From Leucothrix mucor DSM 2157 (lineage in GTDB: Bacteria; Pseudomonadota; Gammaproteobacteria; Thiotrichales; Thiotrichaceae): a stretch of DNA of 64,000 nt. Position 1 is the first letter of the stretch. Each line of letters starts with the position of its first letter. The stretch spans positions 4,028,501 through 4,092,500 of the forward strand of contig NZ_ATTE01000001.1 in NCBI RefSeq assembly GCF_000419525.1, given 5' to 3'. Positions 36,772-45,591 of this stretch are shown piece after piece. Below the pieces are notes generated by a model. It was not told where the DNA came from. It was given only the letters and a program-made list of their open reading frames with translations, and made no database searches. A program made the translations under genes and the position numbers.

Positions 36772-37404
36772 TTAGTACGGGCGCTCGCCAATGTAGTTGC
36801 CTGGTGGGTTGTAGTTGCAAACCCAGAGTTGTGACTTATCACTGCACTGTTGATAAGCGCAACCCACTTCTGTGGTTTCCCGCCAGACCAATTGCGTGTA
36901 ATGACCGCATTGCTCGCCGGGCTGGCAGCTGTTGTTTCGATAGTTATAGAACGGCTTCTCATCAGCCCAGTCTTTGACAACGCGGCCAATGGTGATTTTC
37001 TGAACTTCGGTAATGCCATCTGACCAAATTCTGGGGCTGGCCCACCACAAGTTCTCACCATGCTGCTGTTTGAAGCGGCCTGACGTTGGGCGGTGGCGCA
37101 TTTGGCAATTACTGGTACTGGCCAGATGATTAGCCCACTGCTGAGCATAAGCGGCCAAGCTATCGGACCAGATGAGAGGTTGCAGGTTATGAGCGCGGCG
37201 CACAATATTGTGCGCCTGCAAAGTGCCTGCAAAGCGGGCTGAATTACTGACTGGCCGCACATTGGCATTGCGCTGTTGTAACTCAGCCGCATCGTCGCTG
37301 ACGATTATTCTTTCTTGTTTTACGGCACTGTTATTACTGCTACAAGCACTGAGCAGGGCAATGCTTGTCAGGCAGACTATGGTTAATGATTTCCAATCTA
37401 ACAT
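36772..37404 (-). CDS. CAP (SCP/PR-1) domain lipoprotein
   Basis: The 210-residue secreted protein has a lipoprotein signal (LTSIALLSACSSN). The CAP domain (~70-210) has HNIVRRAHNLQPLIWSDSLA, the GENLWWASPRI motif, HYTQLVWRETTEVGCAYQQC and WVCNYNPPGNYIGERPY. The two histidines and two glutamates of the CAP cavity appear present. Plant and animal relatives bind sterols or lipids; bacterial ones are mostly uncharacterised extracytoplasmic proteins. The cysteine pair near the C terminus can form the conserved disulfide. Confidence 0.9.
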   Translation of the reverse strand: MLDWKSLTIVCLTSIALLSACSSNNSAVKQERIIVSDDAAELQQRNANVRPVSNSARFAGTLQAHNIVRRAHNLQPLIWSDSLAAYAQQWANHLASTSNCQMRHRPTSGRFKQQHGENLWWASPRIWSDGITEVQKITIGRVVKDWADEKPFYNYRNNSCQPGEQCGHYTQLVWRETTEVGCAYQQCSDKSQLWVCNYNPPGNYIGERPY

Positions 37405-37475
37405 TCGTATAAGTATCTCTGTGCTGAGGAAATCCTTTCCATAATCTGCCCGTCGTTCCGTCTAAGGGCGAAAAA

Positions 37476-39014
37476 TCAGGCAAGCTCACTCAGCAACAAC
37501 GATTTACAATCCATACTGGCCGGTTGCTCCAGACCCATAAGCTGTAAGACAGTTGGTGCTAAATTGCCCAGACCACCACTTGAGTTCAGTGTCCAATAAG
37601 TTTGATCGATAATCAAGCAAGGAACAGGGTAGACCGTGTGCTGAGTATTCGGTTCCTTAGTGATTGGGTCGACATACTCGTCGCAGTTACCGTGATCGGC
37701 TGTCAGAATCACGGAATAGCTGTTCTCAGCGGCGGCATCTAATACGCGACCTACTTGAATATCCAGTGCTTCAACGGCTTTAACAATCGCCTCGCCAATA
37801 GCCGTGTGGCCAACCATATCGCCATTGGCAAAGTTAACCACGATAAAGCCGTGCTCCTGTTTATTCAGGGCATCAACAACGGTATCAGCGACTTCCGCGG
37901 CGCTCATTTCCGGGCATTCGTCGTAAGTTGTTACCTTCGGCGAGTTGATCATAATGCGATCTTCGCCCGGATATGCTTCTTCCTTACCACCATTGAAGAA
38001 GAAGGTGACGTGTGCGTATTTCTCCGTTTCAGCGCAGTGCAACTGCTTGACGCCAGCCTTGCTGATGACTTCTGACAAGCAGGTTTCAGGCTGCTGTGGT
38101 CCAAATACGATTGGGCCAGTCAGTGTGCTGTCATACTCGGTCATGGTGGTTAAAGTAACCGGCTCAAACTCGCCACGATCAAAGTGCTCGAAGTCTTTAT
38201 GAGCAACAGCCGCCGCCATTTGACGAGGGCGGTCATTACGGAAGTTGAAGAACAAAGCAAAGTCACCACTTTGAATCGCTTCAGCGCCTTTAATTACGCA
38301 AGGTGTTACAAATTCATCGGTTTCGCCTTCGGCGTATGAAGCTTCCATGGCAGCAGCGGCGGTATCAAAGGTTGGGCCTTGCTGTTGGCACATGGCTTTC
38401 CAGGCTTTTTCAGTACGATCCCAGCGCTGATCACGATCCATGGCGTAGAAACGACCACTGATGCTAGCGATCTGGCCGCTGTTTTTATCCAGACAATCCT
38501 GCACGATTTGCAAGAAACGCTTGCCGGATTTTGGTGAGGTGTCGCGGCCATCGGTAAAGGCATGAATCATTGGCTCTACACCATTAGCGGTACACAGCTC
38601 GATCAGTGCGCACAGGTGCGTGACATGGCTATGGACGCCACCATCTGAGACCAAACCTAATAAGTGCAGCGGGCGATTAGCCGCTTTTGCATTGCTAATG
38701 GCCTCTAAAATAACGTCGTTTTGCGCAAAGCTGCCATCTTCAATTGCGTCATCTACACGCACCAAGCTTTGCTTGATAATCGTACCGCAGCCAATGGTCA
38801 GGTGTCCTACTTCGGAGTTCCCCATCTGGCCATCAGGTAAGCCAACCGGCTTGCCGGAGGCTTGCAGTGTCGTGTGTGTGTTAGAGCCGAAATAGCGATC
38901 TAGATTCGGTGTATTGGCTTCATAAACTGCATTGTTTTGCTTGCTTGGGTTTACGCCAAAGCCATCAAGAATAATTAACAATGTATTACGACGAGGGGCT
39001 GCAGATGCATTCAC
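37476..39014 (-). CDS. gpmI: 2,3-bisphosphoglycerate-independent phosphoglycerate mutase
   Basis: The 512-residue alkaline-phosphatase-fold enzyme has the metal motif LLIILDGFGVNPS, the phosphoserine motif MGNSEVGHLTIG (Ser ~66), GRDTSPKSGKRF, SGRFYAMDRDQRWDR, and the C-terminal LTADHGNCDEY and NTQHTVYPVPC metal ligands. It interconverts 3- and 2-phosphoglycerate with Mn2+ in glycolysis and gluconeogenesis. It is full length, single gene, divergent from yifB. Confidence 0.97.
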   Translation of the reverse strand: MNASAAPRRNTLLIILDGFGVNPSKQNNAVYEANTPNLDRYFGSNTHTTLQASGKPVGLPDGQMGNSEVGHLTIGCGTIIKQSLVRVDDAIEDGSFAQNDVILEAISNAKAANRPLHLLGLVSDGGVHSHVTHLCALIELCTANGVEPMIHAFTDGRDTSPKSGKRFLQIVQDCLDKNSGQIASISGRFYAMDRDQRWDRTEKAWKAMCQQQGPTFDTAAAAMEASYAEGETDEFVTPCVIKGAEAIQSGDFALFFNFRNDRPRQMAAAVAHKDFEHFDRGEFEPVTLTTMTEYDSTLTGPIVFGPQQPETCLSEVISKAGVKQLHCAETEKYAHVTFFFNGGKEEAYPGEDRIMINSPKVTTYDECPEMSAAEVADTVVDALNKQEHGFIVVNFANGDMVGHTAIGEAIVKAVEALDIQVGRVLDAAAENSYSVILTADHGNCDEYVDPITKEPNTQHTVYPVPCLIIDQTYWTLNSSGGLGNLAPTVLQLMGLEQPASMDCKSLLLSELA

Positions 39015-39172
39015 GAGGATAAACCTTTGTCTTCAGTTAGGAACGCCCATTTTATGCGATTTTGCAGTTTTCTGCACCTGATAAGGGAATACCCTCTTAT
39101 CCGATGTTGCTATTGTGCATGAGGCGGTTTTGCTAGCATCTGAGGGATATTAATCACAATAACAATAAAATT

Positions 39173-40684
39173 ATGAGTCTTGCGGTTGCATATACCCGAA
39201 CCAATGATGGCATTAATGCGCCACAAGTGAGTGTCGAGGTGGATTTAAGCCATGGTTTACCGGGCTTTTCGATTGTTGGCTTGCCTGAGGCGGCGGTCAA
39301 AGAAAGTAAAGACCGCGTGCGCTCAGCGATTATTAATTCGGGCTTTGATTTTCCGACTAATCGCATCACCGTAAATTTGGCACCAGCTGACCGACCCAAG
39401 CAGGGTGGGCGTTTTGATTTGCCAATTGCGGTGGGTATTTTGGCGGCTTCTGGTCAAATTGAAAAAAACAGACTGGAAGATTACGAATTTATTGGTGAGT
39501 TGGCTTTAAGTGGCGAACTTCGGGCGGTGAGTGGCGTACTACCGACGGCATTTGCGGCGCATCATCGAGGTCGTGCCATTATATTGCCTGAAGGTAATGC
39601 GGCAGAGGCTGGCATCATTGAAAATTCACTCATTTTTCCCTCAGCTAGTTTGATGTCTGTTACCCGTCACTTGAATCATTTGGAGTGCATTGGCAGCTAC
39701 TCACGGCAATTTGAGGCAAGTTCGCAAACCTATACGATTGATCTGTTAGATGTTAAAGGCCAGTTTCAGGCTAAGCGGGCTTTGGAGATTGCAGCTGCCG
39801 GTGGGCATCATCTATTAATGGTTGGGCCACCGGGTACCGGTAAGACGATGTTAGCTAGCCGTTTGCCAACGATTTTGCCACCGATGACCGAAGAGGAAGC
39901 CTTGGAATCTGCTTCGGTAGCTTCAGTAAGCCATCAAGGATTTGATCCAGATAATTGGTCGCGACGACCGTTTCGGGAGCCACACCATACCGCCTCTGCG
40001 GTTGCATTAGTGGGTGGTGGTGCAAAGGTTATGCCCGGTGAAATTTCATTAGCCCATCACGGCGTCTTGTTTCTGGATGAGTTGACGGAGTTTAATAGCA
40101 AGGTGTTGGAAGTGTTGCGTGAACCCTTGGAGACAGGGCGCATTGCACTCTCACGAGCGGCCAGACAAGCTAATTACCCTGCAAGATTCCAGCTGGTTGC
40201 GGCGATGAACCCTTGCCCGCAAGGTTTGGATTGCGATCTTAAATCAAACTGCCATTGTACTCAGGAACAACAACGGCGTTATCGCAAGCGTTTATCTGCG
40301 CCATTTTTGGACCGGATTGACCTGCAGATTGAAGTACCGCGTTTATCGCATTCCGATTTAAGTAGCCTTGAGGCGACCGAGTCGAGTGAAACAGTGAGAG
40401 CGCGTGTCTGTGATGCGCGAAACCGGCAACAACAGCGCCAGCAGTGCCCTAACTATGCCTTGGGCACGCAGCAGTTAGCGAAGTATTGCGTACTGAAACC
40501 TGCAGATGATGCCTTATTGGGGCAAGTCTTGGAGGCTTTTAAGCTATCGGCGAGAGCCTGTCATCGGATATTAAAAGTAGCCAGAACCATTGCGGACCTG
40601 GATCAATCTGAAAACATTGAGACGGCCCATTTAACCGAGGCCGTCTCGTATCGTTCTATGGATCGCTTACTGGCTGCGCAGTAA
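39173..40684 (+). CDS. comM: YifB/ComM-family Mg-chelatase-like AAA+ ATPase
   Basis: The 503-residue protein has an N-terminal Lon-like domain (SLAVAYTRTNDGINAPQVSV to ~190), a AAA+ core with Walker A MVGPPGTGKTMLASRL near residue 220 and Walker B HGVLFLDELTEFN, and a C-terminal Mg-chelatase domain including the cysteine-rich NPCPQGLDCDLKSNCHC finger. ComM is a branch-migration helicase that extends heteroduplex during natural transformation and recombination. It is monocistronic. The finger cysteines are intact. Confidence 0.92.
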   Translation: MSLAVAYTRTNDGINAPQVSVEVDLSHGLPGFSIVGLPEAAVKESKDRVRSAIINSGFDFPTNRITVNLAPADRPKQGGRFDLPIAVGILAASGQIEKNRLEDYEFIGELALSGELRAVSGVLPTAFAAHHRGRAIILPEGNAAEAGIIENSLIFPSASLMSVTRHLNHLECIGSYSRQFEASSQTYTIDLLDVKGQFQAKRALEIAAAGGHHLLMVGPPGTGKTMLASRLPTILPPMTEEEALESASVASVSHQGFDPDNWSRRPFREPHHTASAVALVGGGAKVMPGEISLAHHGVLFLDELTEFNSKVLEVLREPLETGRIALSRAARQANYPARFQLVAAMNPCPQGLDCDLKSNCHCTQEQQRRYRKRLSAPFLDRIDLQIEVPRLSHSDLSSLEATESSETVRARVCDARNRQQQRQQCPNYALGTQQLAKYCVLKPADDALLGQVLEAFKLSARACHRILKVARTIADLDQSENIETAHLTEAVSYRSMDRLLAAQ

Positions 40685-40698
40685 GCAAAGGTCCTGTT

Positions 40699-41895
40699 TT
40701 ACAGCATTGGCATAACCGCTGAATGATTCAGGTGGTTAGCCAGTGCTTTAGGTGTCATGCCATCACTGGTTTTAGCGTTACGGCTCAAACCCTGACTAAT
40801 CAGGTAAGCGGCTGTATCGGCGTGGCCAAAACGGGCTGCTTCGTGCAATGCGGTCCATCTTTTCACCGTGAGTGCGTTTTTATTGGCACCTTTTGCGATT
40901 AAGTACTGAACGACCGATAACTGACCCTTGGCAGCAGCTTCATGTAGAGGCGTTTCCTCAAACTTATCAACGGCTTCAATATTTGCACCACCTTCTACAA
41001 GTGACTTGACCACATCCAGCAAGCCTTGTGCGGCTGCTTTGTGCAGTAAAGTTTCACCGATACCATCCGATACATTGGTCGAGGCACCTGCTGCCGTCAG
41101 CAATGAAACGATTGGAGCACTTTTGGCACGGATTGCCATTTGGATTGGTGTACCTTGACGGCTACCTGTATTGGCATTAGCACCATACTTAAGTAATTGT
41201 TGAACGCTGCTAACTTGTCCACGTGCAATGGCTGCATGTAATACCTGACCGCCTGGCCCTGAAGAGTTAGGATCTGCTGAGTACTCCAGTAATTTTTGGA
41301 CTAACGCCGTGTTACCAGATTCAATTGCTATGTATAGCGCACTGCCTTGTGGACCCTGATAGCTAGGATCAGCCCCATTTTTAAGCAGTAAGTCGATAGT
41401 TGGTTGATGGCTTTTGCTGATTGCCAGTTGCAGTGGCGTTAAGCCATTACCATTTTTAAGATTGGTATCTGCTCCGTATAAAATCAGTTGGTCGGCGATG
41501 TCATAATTGCCACGGCGAATGGCGGTATACAAGACAGGCTCACGATTGCCGCCGACATAATCGACGTCCGCGCCCATTTTGATGAAGCGCTCGGCTTCTT
41601 TCAGGTTGCCCGCATTTAAGTTATCTGCCAATGCTTTTGAAACAACAGGGCTACCGGTTGGGCGGCCCGGAACAGCGCGGCGTTGTAAATTACGTTTAAC
41701 GAGTTTAGGTGCCGGAGCGGCTTCTGGCGCAGCAGTTGGCTCTGCCGAGCTGGTATTTTGGTTATTGTCTGTGTCATTTGCTGTTAATGCTGGAGTCGAC
41801 GCTGGCGTTATTGTTGCTGATTCCCCACCACACCCCGATAGAAGAATTAGCATTGCCGGTAACGTGACCGCAGACATGAATCTTAAGAAAATCAT
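40699..41895 (-). CDS. Ankyrin-repeat lipoprotein
   Basis: The protein has 398 residues from the ATG at 41895, which has GGAAAGGG 6 nt ahead; upstream extension is unsupported. A lipoprotein signal ends LPAMLILLSGCGGES. A low-complexity Ala/Pro/Thr linker (~25-75) follows, then about nine ankyrin repeats from residue ~90 to the end (for example GNGLTPLQLAISKSHQPTID and FEETPLHEAAAKGQLSVVQY). Ankyrin domains mediate protein-protein contacts; as a lipoprotein it is likely periplasmic or outer-membrane facing. It ends 14 bp from the convergent comM gene. Confidence 0.88.
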   Translation of the reverse strand: MIFLRFMSAVTLPAMLILLSGCGGESATITPASTPALTANDTDNNQNTSSAEPTAAPEAAPAPKLVKRNLQRRAVPGRPTGSPVVSKALADNLNAGNLKEAERFIKMGADVDYVGGNREPVLYTAIRRGNYDIADQLILYGADTNLKNGNGLTPLQLAISKSHQPTIDLLLKNGADPSYQGPQGSALYIAIESGNTALVQKLLEYSADPNSSGPGGQVLHAAIARGQVSSVQQLLKYGANANTGSRQGTPIQMAIRAKSAPIVSLLTAAGASTNVSDGIGETLLHKAAAQGLLDVVKSLVEGGANIEAVDKFEETPLHEAAAKGQLSVVQYLIAKGANKNALTVKRWTALHEAARFGHADTAAYLISQGLSRNAKTSDGMTPKALANHLNHSAVMPML

Positions 41896-42096
41896 GTGTT
41901 GACCCTTTCCGTAGTAGTCTTTTTTATTGGTTAAATGCCCTTGTACTGGAGAAAGTAAGATCAAGGTTCGTTGCAGCCGAATGGCCATGACGAGTTATCC
42001 GCTAAGAGCTCAGCAATCAATGGCTGAGACAATATAGCGCAGTTTGTTGGTATATGTCAGTTAATAGTTATGTTGAGCAGGGGTATATCGAGGGAT

Positions 42097-42738
42097 TTAG
42101 AGCAAACTTTCTTGTCTTAGGTTGATCAAGGTATTCATCGCGGCTGCCACCAAAGTACTACCGCCCATCGTGCCAATCATTGTAATACAGGGCGTTCCGA
42201 GCTGCTCATGATGCTCCCAAAGGTAGTCTTTTGACTCCGCAGCACCAATGTAGCCACGTGGCATTGCGATGATCAATGCAGGCTTACCAATATTACCTTG
42301 CTCCATCAAATCCATTAGGCGCAGTAATGCGGTTGGCTCATTTCCGATTAACACAATGCTGCCTTCAGCATAGTGCTTCCAGTTTTCTACCGACACCATG
42401 GCGCGGGTTAGTTTTTTGGACTTGGCCTGGGAAATGACATTAGGTCGGTCGATCAGACAGATCGGCTCTTTGCGTAAATGCTCTGTTTTTAAGCCTTCTA
42501 CCACCATGCCGGAGTCGCACAGAATATTGGCATTCTTTTTAAGCGCAAGCAGGCCTGCACTAATAGCATTCTCGCTTATCCGCGCTTGCTGCATGACATT
42601 GATATCGCCATAAGCATAAATCATTCTCACCAGCAGCTGCTGACGAGGGTCTTCCAGATTGTCTAGGTGTAGTGTTTCACGAATGGACTTAATAGAAGTC
42701 TGCTGGATGATCTTAGGATCGCGTTCATACTTAATCAC
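42097..42738 (-). CDS. CobH/CbiC-like protein (precorrin-8X methylmutase family) lacking the catalytic His
   Basis: The 213-residue protein is family length, with ANILCDSGMVVEGL, SIVLIGNEPTALLRLMDLM, IIAMPRGYIGAAESKDYLWE and IGTMGGSTLVAAAMNTLINL all conserved. In CobH the methyl shift from C-11 to C-12 depends on a histidine in VRM-V-H-ACG; here the aligned text reads LVRMIYAYGDIN, so Tyr41 replaces it. No other cobalamin gene occurs in the window. It is either a variant enzyme, a corrinoid or tetrapyrrole-binding protein, or a decaying gene, although every other motif is intact. Monocistronic. Confidence 0.8.
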   Translation of the reverse strand: MIKYERDPKIIQQTSIKSIRETLHLDNLEDPRQQLLVRMIYAYGDINVMQQARISENAISAGLLALKKNANILCDSGMVVEGLKTEHLRKEPICLIDRPNVISQAKSKKLTRAMVSVENWKHYAEGSIVLIGNEPTALLRLMDLMEQGNIGKPALIIAMPRGYIGAAESKDYLWEHHEQLGTPCITMIGTMGGSTLVAAAMNTLINLRQESLL

Positions 42739-42997
42739 AGGCCGGGACCTCGGGTAGGGGCTTTATTAAACCGACTGAGTCAGAGTTATGGGGTGATTCA
42801 GAGCTTACAGGATTCGGTACTGAGCGGCAAAGCTATTCAGAATGGGTCAGAGTGTGACAGAAACGTGTTTTCGCTGTTAGAAGCTGACAGCTCATTACTA
42901 AATTGTCACCTTATGACGGGAATAACCGTGTCAGGAGTATTTCTATATTAGCTAATAATATTTTATTTATCAGTGACTTACTGAGTTAAATAAAAAG

Positions 42998-43014
42998 TTG
43001 GCCTCGTTGTTGCA
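42998..43014 (+). promoter_or_regulatory. Sigma54 (RpoN) promoter of the tandem RNA locus
   Basis: TTGGCCTCGTTGTTGCA has the obligatory GG (43000-43001) and GC (43012-43013) separated by 10 nt and a perfect TTGCA -12 half; the CACG part of the -24 half is not conserved. The predicted start is near 43025, about 33 nt before the CAAGCCCC block of copy A. It is weaker than the site at 21.7 kb, but supported by the same placement relative to a homologous element. Confidence 0.55.
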
Positions 43015-43053
43015 ACTATCATTACATAACGAGACTTAAATAACATAGTAGTT

Positions 43054-43151
43054 AAAACAAGCCCCCGAGATGAAGAGTGGTTTAGTAAAACAAAAATAAA
43101 GCACCACCGATCTCAACCCCAGTGCCCCTAGCCTTCCCCAGCGAAGGGCAC
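43054..43151 (+). repeat. Dispersed structured repeat, copy A
   Basis: The outer stem is 43067-43071 with 43110-43114; the inner stem is 43077-43081 with 43103-43107. The 3' hairpin 43122-43151 has 9 of 11 possible pairs and no T-tract. It is the most diverged of the three copies but keeps both helices by paired changes. Confidence 0.8.
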
Positions 43152-43202
43152 AATTATAACAAACAGTATTGATTGAGTAATCAGTACCTAATAACAAGAT
43201 TT

Positions 43203-43310
43203 ACCAGCAAGCCCCGAGATTAAGAGCGATCTAGCAATAATAAAAATAAAATCATCGCCGATCTCAATCCCCAGCGCTCTTTGCTTCCCCCGGCAAAGGG
43301 CGCTTTTTTT
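43203..43310 (+). repeat. Dispersed structured repeat, copy B
   Basis: The outer stem is 43216-43220 with 43261-43265; the inner stem is 43226-43230 with 43254-43258. The loop at 43231-43253 contains AATAATAAAAATAAA. The terminator arms 43274-43284 and 43293-43303 are followed by seven Ts. Confidence 0.85.
43274..43310 (+). terminator. Intrinsic terminator of the tandem RNA
   Basis: GCGCTCTTTGC pairs with GCAAAGGGCGC (11 pairs, one U-G) around an 8-nt loop and is followed by T x7. The same hairpin ends copy C on the minus strand at 21.6 kb. Confidence 0.85.
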
Positions 43311-43502
43311 ATTCAAGCGACGCTCAATCCCTGAGCATCTAATCTGCAATGGCAAAGCATCCTTACTCTGTCCAGTGCTCTAGTTCCTTAAGATGCGTGT
43401 ATCTTAGGGAAGCAGGGCTTTGCAGACTATCGGTAGCAGACCACCTGAGCATTTAGCAGTATGAACTGCAGCTTAATATGGTCGACTACCGTTTATCGTT
43501 AC

Positions 43503-45578
43503 TCAAGCGCCTTGCAAACTGGATAAATCGGCAACTTGCAGGAACAAACCGCGCAAGGAGGTGAGTAAAGCAATCCGATTGTTTTTCAGTGCTTCATCAT
43601 CACTCATAATCATCACGCCATCAAAGAAGGCATCAACTTCAGGGCGAATAGCCGCCAATGAGCTGAGTGCTTCTGTGTAATCGTTGGCTGCCAGTAGTGG
43701 AGCCAGTTTTGCTTGCTGGGCAGTGATGGCTTCAAACAGTGCTGTTTCCGGAGCTTCAGCAAACAGTGATGTATCCAGCGCGATAGTGGCTTCACCATCC
43801 AACTTCTTCAGGATATTCGCAATTCGCTTATTGGCGGCAGCTAATGGCTCAGCTTCCGGCAATTGCTTAAATGCGCTAACGGCTTTTACCCGGTGCTCAA
43901 AGTCCAACGGGGAGGAAATATCCAGCTCCGCAACGGCTTCAACCACATCCAAGCTCACGCCTTGGTCCTGATAATAAGCGCGTAACCGTTCCATAATGTA
44001 TTGGTAGGTCGGCGTTATTGCGGCTGTGGCATCGACTTTATCTTGTAAGCTAGTGGCTGCAAACTCCAGAAGATCGCGCAGGTCGAGTTTTAGCTCACCT
44101 TCGATAATAATCCGCAGTGCACCAAGCGCTGCACGACGCAGTGCAAACGGGTCTTTAGTGCCGGTAGGCTTCTGACCAATTGCGAAGATACCTAAAATCG
44201 TATCCAGCTTATCGGCCAATGACAGGATTTTTCCCGTCATATAATGCGGAATGCTGTCACCTGCAAAACCAGGCTTGTACTGCTCTTCAATCGCGTAAGC
44301 AACTGACTCTGGCTCGCCATCATTCAGCGCATAATAGCGCCCCATGATGCCTTGCAGTTCAGTGAACTCCAGTACCATATCGCTGACTAGGTCGCACTTA
44401 CTTAGCTGTGCAGCACGCGATGCATGCTCTGCATTTTCACCAAGCTGTGTGGCAATACGGCCAGCTAGTTGGGAAACACGTTCTGTTTTTTCAAACAAGG
44501 TGCCAAGTTGCTGTTGGAAAACGATCTTTTGGGTCGCCTCACGACGTGATTCCAGCGGTGTTTTGCAATCCTGATCCCAGAAGAACGCAGCATCACTAAA
44601 GCGAGGTCGGATAACGCGCTCATTACCATCACGCACGACGCTGACATCACTGCTTTCGATATTACTGATCGTAATAAAGTACGGCATTAATTTGCCAGAC
44701 TCATCAACGACCGGGAAATACTTCTGGTGATCTTGCATACTGGTGATCAGGCATTCCTGAGGCACTTTCAAGAACTCTTCACCAAAACAACCATCGACTG
44801 CGCTTGGCCATTCGACCAGGTTAGTCACTTCATCTAACAATGACTCATCAATTACTGCAACACCACCAATGCTTTTAGCGCTGGCTTCTGCTTGTTTGCG
44901 AATAGTTTCGCGTCGCTCATCCGTATTGGCTAAGACATAGGCTGAGCGCATGGCATCAGCATAGTCTGAAGGCGTATTCAGGCTAATTGCTTGTGGTGCA
45001 TGGAAGCGATGGCCACGGCTTTCACGACCGGTTTTGATACCCAGAATTTCAGCATCGACCACCGTGTCTCCCAATAAAAACACAATCCAATGCACCGGAC
45101 GTACAAACTCAGTGTCACGATCACCCCAGCGCATGCGCTTGGCAATAGGCAGTGCAGCTAATGCCGCATTTAACATGTCAACTAGTAAGTCACGAGTCGC
45201 TGCACCCTTAACCGTTTGCTTGAAATTTAGGTAGGTTCCTTTGTCGGTTTCAATCTGCTGCAACTGATCAAATGTCGTGCCACAAGAGCTGGCAAAACCC
45301 ATTGCCGCACGGCTTGGATTACCTTCTTTGTCGTAAGCTGCTTTTAAGGCAGGGCCGCGTTTTTCAACATCCTGATCGGCCTGAAACTCGGCAACATCAT
45401 TGATCAGAACTGCCAAACGGCGTGGGGAAGCAAATGATTTTACTTCGCCAAATGGAATGCCGGCGGTTGTCAGACTATCCACCAGGTGGCTAGTGAGTGC
45501 CGCTGATAGTTTGCCCAGCGTTTTCGGGGGTAATTCTTCGGTGCCGATTTCGATCAGCAAGTCCGCAGTCGTTGTCAT
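43503..45578 (-). CDS. glyS: Glycyl-tRNA synthetase beta subunit
   Basis: The 691-residue protein begins ADLLIEIGTEELPPKTLGKL, the invariant GlyS N terminus. It carries the HD-like region (IPHYMTGKILSLADKLDTIL) and a C-terminal anticodon-binding DALR-type domain (FFDGVMIMSDDEALKNNRI). With GlyQ it forms the alpha2beta2 enzyme that charges tRNA-Gly. It follows glyQ by 13 bp in one operon and is full length. Confidence 0.97.
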   Translation of the reverse strand: MTTTADLLIEIGTEELPPKTLGKLSAALTSHLVDSLTTAGIPFGEVKSFASPRRLAVLINDVAEFQADQDVEKRGPALKAAYDKEGNPSRAAMGFASSCGTTFDQLQQIETDKGTYLNFKQTVKGAATRDLLVDMLNAALAALPIAKRMRWGDRDTEFVRPVHWIVFLLGDTVVDAEILGIKTGRESRGHRFHAPQAISLNTPSDYADAMRSAYVLANTDERRETIRKQAEASAKSIGGVAVIDESLLDEVTNLVEWPSAVDGCFGEEFLKVPQECLITSMQDHQKYFPVVDESGKLMPYFITISNIESSDVSVVRDGNERVIRPRFSDAAFFWDQDCKTPLESRREATQKIVFQQQLGTLFEKTERVSQLAGRIATQLGENAEHASRAAQLSKCDLVSDMVLEFTELQGIMGRYYALNDGEPESVAYAIEEQYKPGFAGDSIPHYMTGKILSLADKLDTILGIFAIGQKPTGTKDPFALRRAALGALRIIIEGELKLDLRDLLEFAATSLQDKVDATAAITPTYQYIMERLRAYYQDQGVSLDVVEAVAELDISSPLDFEHRVKAVSAFKQLPEAEPLAAANKRIANILKKLDGEATIALDTSLFAEAPETALFEAITAQQAKLAPLLAANDYTEALSSLAAIRPEVDAFFDGVMIMSDDEALKNNRIALLTSLRGLFLQVADLSSLQGA

Positions 45579-45591
45579 TGCCAGATCTCCT

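Larger units (their letters stand above)
43025..43310 (+). ncRNA. Candidate sigma54-dependent small RNA with two tandem structured units (copies A and B)
   Basis: The predicted ~286-nt transcript contains two homologous units and ends at an intrinsic terminator (43274-43310). Each unit has the AAGCCCCGAGAT block, an outer GAGAT/ATCTC stem, a 5/2-nt internal loop, an inner 5-bp stem (GTGGT/ACCAC in A, GCGAT/ATCGC in B) and an A-rich loop with four to five consecutive ARN triplets. Each ends in a GC-rich hairpin; A's lacks a T-tract so transcription should read into B. The next gene downstream, glyS, is on the opposite strand, so this cannot be a leader. No convincing ORF lies inside. The 764-bp gap 42739-43502 is otherwise empty. 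Confidence 0.6.

Noticed and set aside
42097-42738. Cobalamin biosynthesis operon
   Set aside because: Only one CobH-like gene is present, it lacks the catalytic His, and flanking genes are unrelated.
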